Positions 21,706 through 33,690 of a stretch of 64,000 nucleotides of DNA are shown one piece after another (the stretch's first letter is position 1; each line of letters starts with the position of its first letter). The notes beneath the pieces were generated by a model. That model was given only the letters and a program-made list of their open reading frames with translations. It was not told the origin of the DNA and did not search any database. This DNA is from Congeria kusceri (taxonomy: Eukaryota; Mollusca; Bivalvia; Myida; Dreissenidae). The stretch lies in NCBI GenBank assembly GCA_027627225.1, contig CM051024.1, forward strand, positions 43,332,847 to 43,396,846. Reading direction: 5' to 3'. Made by a program: the position numbers and the translations under genes.

Positions 21706-23486
21706 CTAATGTTTCTCCTTGCACGCTGTGCATCTATACTTGTCCATGTCCAGTGCGTCAGTCGGTGAAACGTTCATACACGATCCAAGATACCAAGTTT
21801 CCCAGAAATCACACTGAATTATAGACTGCCCACCACATGGCTCACGGCACACACAATGAAGATTTCCCTCAGCAGTTTCAGGAGTGTCAATCAGTTCCAA
21901 ATCTCGACCCTTCGCCAACAGAATCCACAGGTGCAACTTGCGATCCCTGCAAGGCACCATCATATCGTGATTCACCACTAACACATAATTTCTAGTCTTC
22001 ACACGATTAATATATGCGGACAACTTCTTGACTATCAATGACGGCCCCTTCCACGGCGAACACAGTTTTCGGCATTTGCCCTTTTAGCACCGCAGTATCC
22101 AGCAGGTAAACAACATTACCTTCCGCATACGGCCTTTGCAACACTCGGAGATCATAATTGCGCTTCATCCGCTTCATAGCAGTCTTCAGAGTACTCCTAG
22201 CTACCTCATGCGCTTTTTGAATCTTGCTCACCAGATCTGAGGCATATTCTTCCGTATCCTCACATTTAACTGCAATGTTTGGAAACATCAATTGGGCAGG
22301 GGTAATCACTTCTCTCCCCAAGATTAACATATTTGGGGTAAAACCAGTACTCCTATTGACTGAAGCCCTTATAGCACCAGCAATTTGCTGTACATTTTCA
22401 TCCCACTTGTCGTGTGCTTTCCCTATAAAGCACAACACTGCGTCCTTGAGGGTTCTATTAAAACGCTCAGCTTGCCCATTTGCAGAAGGTTTGTATGGTG
22501 TTGTCCTGGACTTGTGGATGTGGAGTGCTTTATACACAGCCTAGAACAAGTTACTCTCAAAATACCGGCCCTGATCCGAAAACATCTGGAATGGATATCC
22601 AAAACGAGAGAAAAATGTGTCTATTGCGGCCTGTGCTGCAACTTTCGCTTTCTGCGAAGGTAAATTTACGCACTCCACCCATTTTGTGAACTGGTCGACC
22701 ATCATCAAGCAATGTTAATTTCCCTGGACAGTTTTAGGCAATGGTCCCAGGAAATCTATTGCACCCGTTTCATAGGAGCACCTGCTTGATACTCTGTCAG
22801 TGGTTCCACATCCTTTGAAAGATGATAACAAAATATTTTTTCTTTCAACTTTGCCTTTGTTCTGGCAACGCCCTGGTGACCCGATGAAGGAATGTCATGA
22901 TGGAGTTCATCACCGTAGATTTAAGGCTCCCTGGAATAACCAATTGCAAATCACCCGAGCCTTCCTTCAACTTGAAAATCCACCCAATCACAAAGTTTAA
23001 AGCACTCCTTGTTAATTCAGAAAAACTTGACCTCTGGAATGGCGATAAACAACTGCCCTTCATCTGGCTCCTGGCCCTCCTTAAGCCAATCCCGTGTGAT
23101 CTTAAGACTATCATCTTCCTCTTGTGCCGTTTCAGGCTCTGCATATGTGAAACCCCAACACTGCATCTTGCCACTATATATCACATCCGGCAAAAACACA
23201 GAACACGCACACGTTTCCTCACACACAAGTGAAACACTAAAACTGGAGTCATCGTCCACTGGTCCCGCCACTTTGATGGTCGACACTACTTTATTAGGAC
23301 CCAGTTGATTGGAGCAAGAAAGACCACTTTCACAACTGGTATCACTACAACCGGAGGCATGGTCAGCAGAGCTAAAAAGCCCGGTTGGACCATCACACTT
23401 TGGTTGAATCGTTTCCGTCCCAATCCGTCCTGGATCCCAGACAAAGTTGACGTCCACGGATAAAGGAAATCCGTCATCATCAGGCG
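21706..23486 (-). pseudogene. Integrase with C-terminal PHD-like finger
   Basis: Integrase inserts the element's cDNA. Pieces of an HHCC zinc domain occur near 22845-22960 (SSGHQGVARTKAKLKEK). The catalytic triad survives across frames: Asp in MMVDQFTKWVE (near 22700), Asp in MFSDQGRYFES (near 22580) and Glu in SANGQAERFNRTL (near 22470). The 110-residue C-terminal frame (22038-21706) ends in a zinc-finger pattern close to a C4HC3 PHD finger: HCVCREPC, IIQCDFW, GSC and YRCTAC. Here one expected Cys is Trp and the expected His is Leu, so this finger would not fold. PHD fingers often bind methylated histone H3 tails, so an insertion-targeting role is possible. Upstream, 23017-23480 is a linker with no known domain. 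Confidence 0.85.
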
Positions 23487-23656
23487 TTAAAGAAAACCCA
23501 CCTTACACATCGTCAGACTCAGCGGGTAAAGAAACCCACCTAAGACCAGCCTTTCACTCAGTACAGTATTCACCTCCTTGTCAACTGTCATTGCCCTGCA
23601 CATGGCATCTTGAACAGAATCCGCATCTTCTGCTGATACTCCGGTCTGGTACTCTA

Positions 23657-25094
23657 CTAACAAACCAACCGCTTCATCAACTTCTTCCGTAAACTGGCTC
23701 CACTGTTCGTCGGCCCTAACACAATACGGACAGCCACACAAGGCAAGTCTCTAGGCTTCACCCCAGCCACATACGATGGACAAAATGTCAAGCCCTCCGG
23801 AACCCGCGAAAGTCCATCAGCGTTTCCATGCTTGGCTCCCGGCCTGTGCGTCAACACCATTTTGTATTGCGACATCTCTTCAATCCGCCGTGCCAACTGT
23901 CCCTGGGGATCTTTGAAGCGTAGCAGCCATGTCAAACTGGAATGGTCCGTCCTCACACCGTAAACGGTCTTCCAAGGAGGTAATACTTAAACTGTCTCGT
24001 AAAACGGATAAATGCTAGCAATTCTTTCTGAGTAGTACAGTGCTTCCTCTGCTCGTGGATCCTCGTTGTTTGGGAGGGCCAGTACTGGAGGTTCAACTAA
24101 AGCCAGTCTCAATGCTTCAAACGCTGCTTGCTCTTCAGCGCCCCATTTGAACTGGTTCTTGCCGGTCAAAGTGTATAGCGGTGTAACCAGGTCCAAAAAC
24201 CCCTTCACGAACGACCTGTGGTAATTAACGAACCCCAGAAACGGCTGCACATCTTTCGAACAACTTGGCGCCGGCCATTCTGCCACAGTCATGGTGTCTT
24301 TTGGAGCCATTGCAATCTGGTTGTCACTCACTATTCTCCCCAGAAACTCTACTTCTTGTTGAAACAACAGGCATTTCTTAGGCTTTAACTTTAAACCATG
24401 CTGCCTAAATCGAGACAGAGATTCTGTTAAACTGTTCAAATGGTCCCCAAACGATTTTCTCATCACCAAGATGTCGTCTAAAAACGCCAACACGGTCTTC
24501 CAGGTCAATCCTCTCAGAACCAAGTTCACCACTCTGCTGAACGTATTTGTCAGCCCAAACCCCATCCGAACGTGTTCAAAAAGGCCATACTTGGTGATGA
24601 AAGCTGTTTTCGTCCGGTCTTCTTCAACGACCCTCACTTGCCAATACGCTGAATTTGCATCGAGTTTAGAAAACCACACATGCCCTGAGAGCGTATCCAA
24701 ACAATCTTCCATCAACGGCAATGAGAAAGTGTCCTTCACGGTAACATTGTTCAACGCACCGCAATCAATGCACCAGCGAACCGATCCATCACGCTTCCGT
24801 ATAAGCACAGGTGCCGACGCCCAGGGATGTTGATTCTTGAATTATTTTCTTTAAATGCGCTTCCTCTTCTCCAGCAAAGCAAGCAGGAGTCCGTCGAATC
24901 CTCTGCTTAACAGGCTTAGCGTTTCCCCTATCAATTGAATGTTCAGTGTCAGTGAAATCCCCAAGATCAAACTCGTTTTTGGCGAACACATCCTGGAAAT
25001 TACACAAAATTTCAGCCAATTTTTGAGACTGTTCTTCATTCAAACTGACAAGGGACCTTTCAAACACATCCTGCAAATGCTCCGGTACTTTCAC
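23657..25094 (-). pseudogene. Reverse transcriptase-RNase H
   Basis: Copies the element RNA into DNA. The RT core begins near 25000 and runs through KRDGSVRWCIDCGALN, FSKLDANSAYWQV and the active site VLAFLDDILV (the FLDD form of YxDD), then VEFLGRIVS and FLGFVNYHRSFVKGF. RNase H connection and tail pieces follow (MRTDHSSLTWLLRF, HADGLSR-like NADGLSR). The frame is broken at about 24800 and 23980. The order and motifs are those of Ty3/gypsy. Confidence 0.92.
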
Positions 25095-25184
25095 TTTCCA
25101 CGCGTATCGCCAGCCGGACTCACCACACCTTCATTCACTGCAGAACACTTTACCTCTGCAGAATGATCATTTTCACTGGTACAT

Positions 25185-26001
25185 TCACCATTCTCCACGA
25201 TTTCTGAGCGCATTTCCAACAATGGACCCCTTCTTCAAAACATGGTAATTGTCTGTAGGGTTTATAAAACACACAATAGGGCAATCACCACCTTGTCTGA
25301 CTACCCTGGGCATAACCAGCTTCATATCATTCTTGGGCTCAATTAAATAATTTTTCATCTGAACCCTCATATCACACTTCACTCTTACCAAAGAATTGGC
25401 TGGTACAACAGTCCTTTTCATGATAGTTACTCTAGAAACACTGGCTAACCATCTCGGATACTTGTTTTCAGTGGTACATGTTCATTGTCAAATACTTATG
25501 TGTTAGAACTCCCAAATGTCGGAAAAGGTCATGTCCCAGAAGCATTTCATCACTTATTGGTGCCAGATAAACCGTTCTTTGAAGGTTTGGGTGCCTTACT
25601 TCAGTGTTACTGGGCGGGCTATGAAGCCTGGTAAAACAGAGTCGTCTGCCATCTTTATATTCACATCCGTCACTTTCCCTGGTTTCAGAGTGAATTTGTC
25701 ATACACTGCCGAATGACAGAATACTGATTTCTGCCCCTGAATCTATACGTGCTGTTACAGTCACACCATTCACTTCCATCGAAAGTGACGATGAACTCGC
25801 TCGAACCACATTAACAGAAACAGTGTTTTCCTGGGTAGGGCAAGACGCCACTGGTTCAGGACTGACCGTTTCATTAACCTGCTCCACTACAGAAACCACC
25901 TCATCTACTGGCGTCGAAGAAACCTCCGTAACACCCAGGTCAGGGCAAGAAGCCTCCGGAGACACTGCCTCGTCAACCTTGATACCGTCCATATGCGTCA
26001 A
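25185..26001 (-). pseudogene. Aspartic protease region
   Basis: Matures the polyprotein. The catalytic triplet appears in ARIDSGAEISIL near 25735. About 100 residues later a segment reads VVPANSLVRVKCDMRV and VLKKGSIVGN, which resembles the linker after protease in related elements. At least one frameshift separates the pieces. The preceding stretch is Val/Ser/Glu-rich with no domain. Confidence 0.78.
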
Positions 26002-26199
26002 AGAAGCCCCGTTCGTAACTGGTTTGACGTCATGCCTACTCAGATCAGAGCAAGAAGCTTCAAAAACAGAGTATACACTTGTCTGCAGGCAGTTTACTTC
26101 TTTGGGCGGACTGGGTCGGCCGGCGCCGTCTGCCCTTTGGAGTTTAAAGGACTCTTACCGGTTCCAGACTTCCCCTCGTTCTTTGCCCTGTCTTCTGTG

Positions 26200-28065
26200 A
26201 GCTTCTGAAACTGTTTACAGTCTTTCTTTATATGGCCGGTTTGTCCACAGTGGAAACAAACTATTGATGACCCTGATCGCCGCGACTACGCCAAATTTTC
26301 AACCGTCGACGATAACCGCTCCACCATCTTTACCAATCGAATCACTCTGTCATCGTCACCTGACACTGCATTGACTACGTAATATGTTTTTCTTTGATTG
26401 CCATCAACCGCCTGGGTAACATACTGATGATGTCTGACCGGGTCAACCACCTCCTGCATTGAACGGGGCCGTTCAAGCAAGCGTGCTTCCCAGCTTCTTT
26501 ATCTACGCAGCCCTGGCAAAACTTTGAAATTGCTTCCTGCATGCTGTGCCTGTCCGGTAGGTAGCGGAAAGCTGGTGTTGCCAATGTCGGTACCCTGTCG
26601 GCCCAATCCTCTATCGTCTCACCCGTTGCTTGCATGGCCTGCTGAAACTTGGCCCTACTGGTTTCTGGCAGCTCCTTCGCACCAAAACGACCCTCCATCT
26701 TTCTCATTATCTCGGGGAATGAAAAAAACATGTCACCCATCGGAGTCGTGATAGTGAAAAAATCCAGAGCTTTTCCCTCAAGACACCAGTTCATATAATC
26801 TCTACACTCACTATCTGTCCAGTCGTTCACTGCATTGTAACTATCAAACTTTTGCTTGAAGGAAAGCCAGTTTGACTTGCCATCATAGTTCAAATTCTTG
26901 GGGATTTTGCTGGGATTTCCCATCCTCTCTCCACGCCGGCGAGATCTATTACCCGTATCGGAGTCGGAATCAGAGTCGGAATAAGTAAAATTTCGACCTT
27001 CGATGGTGTGCACTCTGTCTGTTATCCTTTCTACGGTAGTGATCACTGTCGTTGGCACTGTCATCCGACCGCTGGCGATGTCTTCTCCCCGAAAGCTTCT
27101 TCCGGTATACTTCGGGTGAGCGGTCGTACGACCTGCTACCCCTTCGCCTTTTGGATGGAGACCTGGATGCAGCCCTTGGGGAATAGTCTCTGTCCCTAGA
27201 GTACCGACGACGTCTTTCCGGACTGCCCCGGCGATCGTTTTTAGTAGTTGACTCGCGCTTGCGGCTATATCTCCCCCTTGCCTTATACGACGAAGACTCT
27301 GACAAATACTGATCTTCTTTGTATCGCCTTTCTCGACTTGTCACTTCGCCGTCTTCTGTACGTGTCCTCTCTACTGTCAGTGCGAGTAGCAGATAGGCTT
27401 CTACTGCCTCTGCGAGCCCCTGCGATGGACGTGCCTGGTGGATCCGGTAGTCTATCAACCTGACTAATGCCACGAGACTCATCTTGCCGGACTCGATGTG
27501 GCACTCTTGGCTTCACCGACATCGAACTGGAGGGCTCAGTGGTACCCTCCATCTTCATTGTCTTCACTGCGGCTGAACTATCCCGTTCAGCTGTGCTTCC
27601 TTGTTTCACCGGCTTCAAAGACGCTGAACCCTCCAGTGAAGCTGCTTTCTCTTGTTTCACTATTTGGTGGGACAATAATAAGTCCGTACCCCGGTCACGC
27701 CTTTCAACTGAGGGAACTGAATGGTACAAGAAGTCCACACCCCTGTCACGCCTTTCAACTGATGGAACTGAATAGGACAAGAAGTCCACACCCTTGTCAC
27801 GCCTTTCTTCCCGCTGTACATCTCCATGTAAACCAACCCCTTCCTCCGGCTCTGCCGCCATGGCCCCCTCGCCTTCATCCACCTGGCTAAAACTAATATG
27901 GCCAATTAGTTCTTGTGACAAATCACCCAATACATTGGACAACATGTGCATGTTAAGAAGACCCTGCTGTTGTCTTAACTGCAAAATTTCCAGTGCCTGC
28001 TGCACCGATACTCCCGGCAAAGAAGCCAGTTCCTCCACGCACGCAAAATTCACCCTAACCGACAT
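26200..28065 (-). pseudogene. Gag with N-terminal helix-hairpin-helix and zinc knuckle
   Basis: Structural nucleocapsid precursor. The likely start is ATG 28065 (MSVRVNF). Residues 5-45 match the ComEA-type helix-hairpin-helix pattern (EELASLPGVSVQQALEILQL, then R-x3-G), a DNA-binding fold rarely seen at a gag start. Next come three imperfect repeats of RRDRGVDF with SVPSVE, then an Arg/Ser-rich segment (about 27400-27000), a gag core (LNYDGKSNWLSFKQKFDSY, near 26880), and one CCHC knuckle at 26217-26258 (CFHCGQTGHIKKDC). At least three frame changes occur between 27400 and 26400. The capsid order is typical; the N-terminal domain is the odd part. Confidence 0.85.
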
Positions 28066-29349
28066 GTAAGAATTTCCAGATATCCCACCATAGAAATGGT
28101 AACAGTCAATATGATAATAACGACCCACCATAATAAGGATTAAAGCCAAATGATCATTATGGCCCACCGTAGAACGGCAGCTAAACTGAAGTCAACAGGA
28201 CATCAACAGCCTAACATAGAAACTGGTGAAAACTAACAAAACAAGGTGCAACAATAAACCCTGAATGCTTAAAACAACAAGCAAACAGAACAAGGTAACA
28301 GGCTTACCTATGCGTACCTGAAAACTCAAATAAACCTTTACCGTGCAACCAAAATTAACATAAAATTAACAACGATGCACGAAAAACCCTGAAAGCGAGA
28401 TATATCAAGCTAACAGAACAAGTAACACAGGCTTGCCTCACACTAAACCTGCGAGTCTCAACAAGGGCGTTCCGACCCCCCCCCCCCCCCTTTGCACCAA
28501 TATTTTTAATAGACAGAAAAACCCTGATTGTGATAAGCAAACATAACAGGTAAACAACAGTATTACCTAACGCAGCGCCTGAAACTCAAATCATCCAGGA
28601 CAGCACACACCGTCGCACGAAAAAATGAAATGAAATGCCCCTTCACTGTCCAGTCCGTCAAGTACAGATGCCTTCAGACGTGCAAATACAATATTAAATG
28701 CTCAAAAATTTATTTTTTCTGAGAAATATTATTAACCGTACAAGTAACATTAAGAATTTTACTTTACGAAAACCATTACCAAACAAGTAATATTACAATT
28801 TTACTTTACACAAACATTTACTGAAAGTATTCAGACAATAACCCTCTTTCTCCCCACTCAATGCGTCAAGGCTGTGAACACTCCCCGTATAAAATTGCAA
28901 ATCACCCTGACCAGTGATACTATGTAATTACCACAACAATAACACCGCCAGAACCTTTAATGTGACCCCAATTTTGACCTTTCCCATCAACCTCAAGCCC
29001 ACATTGAATGGTACAAACGATACTTCACAGTAAACAACAAACAAACATTGCAAACCTGTCTGATGAGTTGGTGCTGTCGCTGTCTTCGGTGTCTACTTTG
29101 ACGCTACCGCCCAGACGGTGAAGAAGGCACTGTTATTCGGATAAAGAAGTCCAGAACGACACACAGCAACTTATTCGGACAATAAAGTCCAGAATAATTA
29201 CAATGTCCTAAATCACACACAGAGCACACAAATGTTTGTTCAGAGCTGGGAACACCAGCCACTTGTCCTTGGAATCACGTAACGTTCACTCGCGACACCA
29301 ACAAAAAGAATCAATGTCCTAACGTTAACACTGAAGGTTGAAGTCCAAA
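28066..29349 (-). promoter_or_regulatory. Retrotransposon leader with tandem repeats
   Basis: The 1.28-kb leader between primer-binding site and gag has no frame I trust. Three diverged units of about 130 bp, each starting (G)AAAAACCCTGA, lie at 28250-28600. A C(17) tract at 28471-28490 interrupts the second. Confidence 0.6.
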
Positions 29350-29366
29350 TTTTCTCTTGTCGCCAA
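29350..29366 (-). promoter_or_regulatory. Primer-binding-like site
   Basis: On the - strand TTGGCGACAAGAG lies directly after the 5' LTR. The TGGCGAC start is common among Ty3/gypsy primer sites. I cannot name the tRNA with confidence. Confidence 0.6.
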
Positions 29367-29688
29367 TCAAGCATTATCTGTTTTAAAGTATTTCCTGCCA
29401 ATAATAGATTTTAACCCTAAAATATGCTGTTTCTGATATTGTTGTTGAACTTGTTATATCTCTTTAACCAGAATTGACTCTTTAGTTCCCCGCTAACAAC
29501 TTAGAACATCGAACACAATGCAATACGTCTGATCTCTACACGATTCCAAACAGAAAGAGAGAGATTTCCCGCCAGAACCGCGTCACGTGACCTTTTCAAG
29601 AAATTACCACAATGTAATACTTGCACAACCAAAAACCCAAGGTTACATTCCAACTGATTACTGTGACTGGATAAGCCCCGTCACAACA
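29367..29688 (-). repeat. 5' LTR
   Basis: Pairs with 17554-17871. It starts TGTTGTGACGGGG on the - strand; its 3' end is CTTGA where the other LTR has CTTCA, so the terminal CA is mutated here or the boundary is a few bases off. Confidence 0.88.
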
Positions 29689-30824
29689 CTAATCCATCCA
29701 AAACACAGAAACACAAAATATTTATTCCGATTTCATGTATTTTAAACTGCAAAACACTCGCGTTCTGCTTTGGCTACATTGTGTAAACTTACAACTCAAA
29801 ATGAATGACGTAGTTGGTGTGACGTAATTTAACTCTTTAAAAACCAATATTACGTTGTTAAAACGAATCGGTCACCTCTCCGTTAAAACTAACAAAAAAT
29901 GCACCCTCTCCGTTACGGTACCTGTCACTCTCCGTTAAATCAGGATGTTTTGATGTAGGGAGGCATCGATCAACACAGAAAAACAAAAAAGTTATGAGGT
30001 AAGTTGCTTGAAAATGTATGGCGCACGGAAAATTAGCATCGTTAAGCTTTGAAACATCATGTTTTTTTTTGTACAAATGCAATACGGAACTTAAACGAAA
30101 GAAAACAATTTCAGACAGTCCTCAACCCCACATATTCACATTTTAAGTTTGCGTATATATGCGAATCGATTTCTGTCAATTCCTGTTGGGTGCATTCTCA
30201 ACTGATATTTCATTAGTAAAAATCACAAAAAATATATATACTGTCTTAAATATGTACAAAACGAATGAAATTAGTATCACCCCGGCAGTAGTATCCTTAG
30301 TAGAATTAGTATCCTTTCCGTTACTTCATTTTGTGTGGTACCTGTGTCCTCTCTGTGTATGGTACCTGCAACCTTTCCGTTATAGTTCATTAATACACGA
30401 CTTCTTATCTATACGGCTGTTGATAGGGAGATGTTTCTTTTTTATAAATCCGTTTCAACTCAAGATGTGCAGAACTCTACCACTTTGTTGAACAATTAAT
30501 ACGATACACGCGATTTGCTGTAAAAATACAGCGGTGAAAATTATTACAGTGACATTTTCCTTCAAAACATCAGAAAATGAAAATCATTATTAAAAGAAAA
30601 TATAATTTAAAGTATAATCATTGAGAATATGTCAGCTTTTTGAAAAACTAATCGATTAAAGTTTGACAAAGTAAAAATGTATGTATTTTAATAATATGAC
30701 CTGTATATTGTGTGCGCAATAAATGCGCGTTTGTTAATTGTATCAAATGCATGTATTCTTTGACTTAAAATACACAATCCTAAAATGTTCAACTGTTTTG
30801 ATAATTCGATGTATTGGTTGGCTT

Positions 30825-31026
30825 GAGGTCGCGGTGGCGTAGTGGATATGGTGTCCGCCGAGCGACCGGGTTGTCCCGTGTTCGATCCCCACTCTGGGAA
30901 CGTACTCAAGATATCCCCCAAAGACACCAAGTACTAGTTTTACCCAGGAAACGTACTCGAGAGTGTCTCAATAAGCCTTATGCTTTCGATTCAATCGAGC
31001 TTAAATACATAGGTTTAAACTAAACT
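30825..31026 (+). mobile_element. tRNA-derived SINE
   Basis: The head has an A-box-like TGGCGTAGTGGATATGG and B-box-like GTGTTCGATCCCC (about 30873). An unrelated body follows with CGTACTCAAGA / CGTACTCGAGA repeats, ending in TTTAAACTAAAC. The layout is that of a Pol III SINE. The short frames across it are coincidental. Confidence 0.75.
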
Positions 31027-31229
31027 ATTGGATTGCTTTATGTCGGTCGGTCAGTATGTCGGTCTGTAGATCACTTTCGTTCCTGTCAAGTCAAAGTCAA
31101 ACAATTTTCATCCGATCTACCCAAATGGCCCTTGATTGATATTAGACTGTGGTTCGAGTCCTGAAACTTTCAATACTTGTTCACTATCAAAGGATAATCC
31201 ATTACAACATGACAGGTAACTCTGTGATT

Positions 31230-31840
31230 TGTATTTCCAGAGTTATCTGCCCTTGGTTGGACTTAAAACTTGGCATATTTTGACAATTGTTGGTAAATAT
31301 AAAATGACCCAATAACTATCAAAGACATGAATTGAAACACAAGGTACTAGTTTATGGTGCTGCCCCCATTCTGCAGCAAGATGAGGTAACTATTTTACCG
31401 ATTTTGTTGGAGTTATTACCATTTTCGACTTACCATTTCCGCTTTAGGTAAAATTTATCAATACCTATATGAGATATTGAATTTTTTGACTTGAAACTCA
31501 AAGAACTCAATCACAGTGATGAACTTATTCTGTACACAAGAGGAGGTAACTCTATCAAGGATTTGTTTGAGTTAGTGCCCCTTTTTTAACTTAGAATGTT
31601 TGCTTTAGGTCAAATTTCACAATATCTTTAAGAGTATTGACTTGAAACTCAAAATACTTGATCACATTTATGAACCCAGTCTGTAGACAAGATGAGATAA
31701 GTATATCAAGGATTTTGGTGGAGTTTTTGCCCTTTTTTTCAACTTAGAATTTTGGGTCAAATTTTTCAATATCCATAAGAGGTATACCCTTAAAATTGAA
31801 CATACTTCATCACAGTGATTAATCTATTATATAAACAATA
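31230..31840. repeat. 150-bp tandem repeat, about four copies
   Basis: Diverged units start near 31230, 31377, 31538 and 31689. Each has GAGGTAACT..., ACTTAGAAT, GGTCAAATTT, TTGACTTGAAACTCAAA and CATCACAGTGAT-like landmarks. I recall similar sequence in other bivalves but cannot check that here. Confidence 0.75.
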
Positions 31841-33329
31841 TGCCAGAGTACTATTAAATACGAGGAAGTCGAGTGTCCAGCACCAGAAGGCTCTTTTTTC
31901 TATAATTTTCTAATAGCAATAATATGCTGATGGAATGGTTAAGAAAAAATAAATACAATGCCAAAAATTTGTGTTTTGATACACAGGGTTCCTCACGGAT
32001 TTGAACTCACGCCTACAAAATCTCTCACTTCAATGAAATCTTTCTCACGCTGCAGTACAGTAACAAATAGCGGTACTTCATGTACATTTCATTTATATCG
32101 ATTTAACTACTACTACTAATTTTCCCGCGCCCACGCAAAGTGTCACGGTGACCACTTTTAATAATTATAAAACGCAACATTTTACTGTTTGGTTATACAA
32201 ACAAGAACTATGTGTTAAGCAATCATTTAATAAATACTTCTTAAACTAAAATGTTATTTTTAAGAAAATAACTTTCCGTATTAGCCGTCGATACGCCACT
32301 TTAAATCACATTGCAGTACCCAAATAACCAACAATTTTTAATACAATTCAATAAGAGTTGATGACGTAAAAGCTCGTCTTCAAATTGAAAACAAATCAAT
32401 TTCAGAAAGGGCAGCAAACAGCTAGAAATTATGTTTAATGCCATACATTGGTATGATAACAAATTACATAATGCAAAATTTATATGTTTTACATATTTTG
32501 TTTTGTAGCGAAAGTATCAATAACAGCTGTGGCGACGGAGAGGGTACCGGTTCCTCATACGGAGAGGTTACCAGTACCTGCCTATTCTGTGTCGTGGCCT
32601 AAGTTTATGGCATTTATACCATTTTTGTCTAACTAATTGTGCTATCGGTAACAACATACATCCATAGTGGAATCATTTTTTAACTAAGTTTGGTCCATAA
32701 AACACCGGCTTTTAATTAAACAAAGGAAATTACGACAAAAAAAAACATCACTGAAATTAGTCATAGTTTACAAATGTTTTCGCTATTTCTAGAAAACATA
32801 CTGTTTTATTGAGTAAAATCCATGATACATAAGCTGTTCAATGTTCAAGATTGTTCCGCGAAACAAATAAAACTCGAATTTTAGCGGGAAAAAAAACCCA
32901 CTGTTATATTAACGTGAAAGTGACCTACCGGTAGTTTCCGTGTTGATTTTTAACGGAGAGGGACATGTACCGTAACGGAGAGGGTACGTTTTTGGTTAGT
33001 TTTAACGGAGAGGTGACCGATTCGTTTTAACACCGTGAATATAATCTGGTTTAAAACAAAAGCAAATTTACTACGTTATTTTCGTTTCGTACTGACATCA
33101 GCAAATAAGATTTATTAATAATTTACTTTTGCTTTTTGAAAAAAAGTGATTAAGAAATAGAGAACTATTTTTTCCGGGTAGTACGCATACATGCAAGCGA
33201 GTTCTTAGGTCGAGGCCCGTCTAGATTTTTTTTAAATTTAAAACTATTATTATTGTTTGGTGTTTTTTAATTTAAAGGAATAGAAATCAGGATAAAAAGA
33301 ATACACGGTAGGCCGGGAAGGCACCAACC

Positions 33330-33690
33330 ATGTATTCTATTTATCCCATCATCCCGCCTGCACTGACGGAATAACACCGTGTGAGATAAACTTGGCTGTA
33401 TTCCACCTTGTGGAATACAGCAAACACGCGAAATATAATCACGCCATGTTGTTTATGTTCGTGACGTCATTAGATGTTTTTCGTGTTATTTAGCGATTTT
33501 CTGTCGTTTATTTTCAAAATAAAGACAGACAATGATGGGATAAATAGAATACCAGGTAAGTATTGAATACAGATACGTTGATTTGGTCGGCACGATAACC
33601 TAAACCACTCGCCAAGGCTCGTGGTTTAGGTTTTCTAAGCCTCGCTAAATGAACATATCTGTATTCAACACTTATTTTCTTATATTTCAC
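33330..33690. mobile_element. MITE family E, copy 2
   Basis: Matches 16546-16880, including GATAAATAGAATACCAGGTA and the loop GGCTCGTGGTTTAGG. Its right end runs into TATATTTCACTACTTAGCAT, whose exact complement is at 36427-36446. Confidence 0.72.

Larger units (their letters stand above)
17554..29688 (-). mobile_element. Ty3/gypsy-type LTR retrotransposon with extra domains
   Basis: A 12.1-kb element on the - strand, 11.1 kb without its hAT insert. It has two LTRs of about 320 bp, a primer-binding-like site, a polypurine tract, and the gag-pro-RT-RNase H-integrase order of Ty3/gypsy. Additions are a helix-hairpin-helix at the gag start, a PHD-like finger after integrase, and a third reading frame ending in a TatD nuclease. 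Stops and frameshifts disable every frame, and the LTRs have visibly diverged. I see no clear 5-bp target duplication. It lies antisense in intron 4 of the transporter gene. Confidence 0.92.
29852..33036. mobile_element. 3.2-kb element with long inverted ends and subterminal motif
   Basis: The outer 95-100 bp are inverted repeats (TGTTAAAACGAATCGGTCAC and complement). Each arm has three CTCTCCGTTA motifs, and further variants occur inward (30310, 30372, 32537, 32560). No transposase frame survives. A tRNA-derived SINE and a 150-bp tandem repeat lie inside. Superfamily unknown; the subterminal reiteration and a CACGGTG-like right end would fit a CACTA/EnSpm-type element, but I see no clear target duplication. 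Confidence 0.78.
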
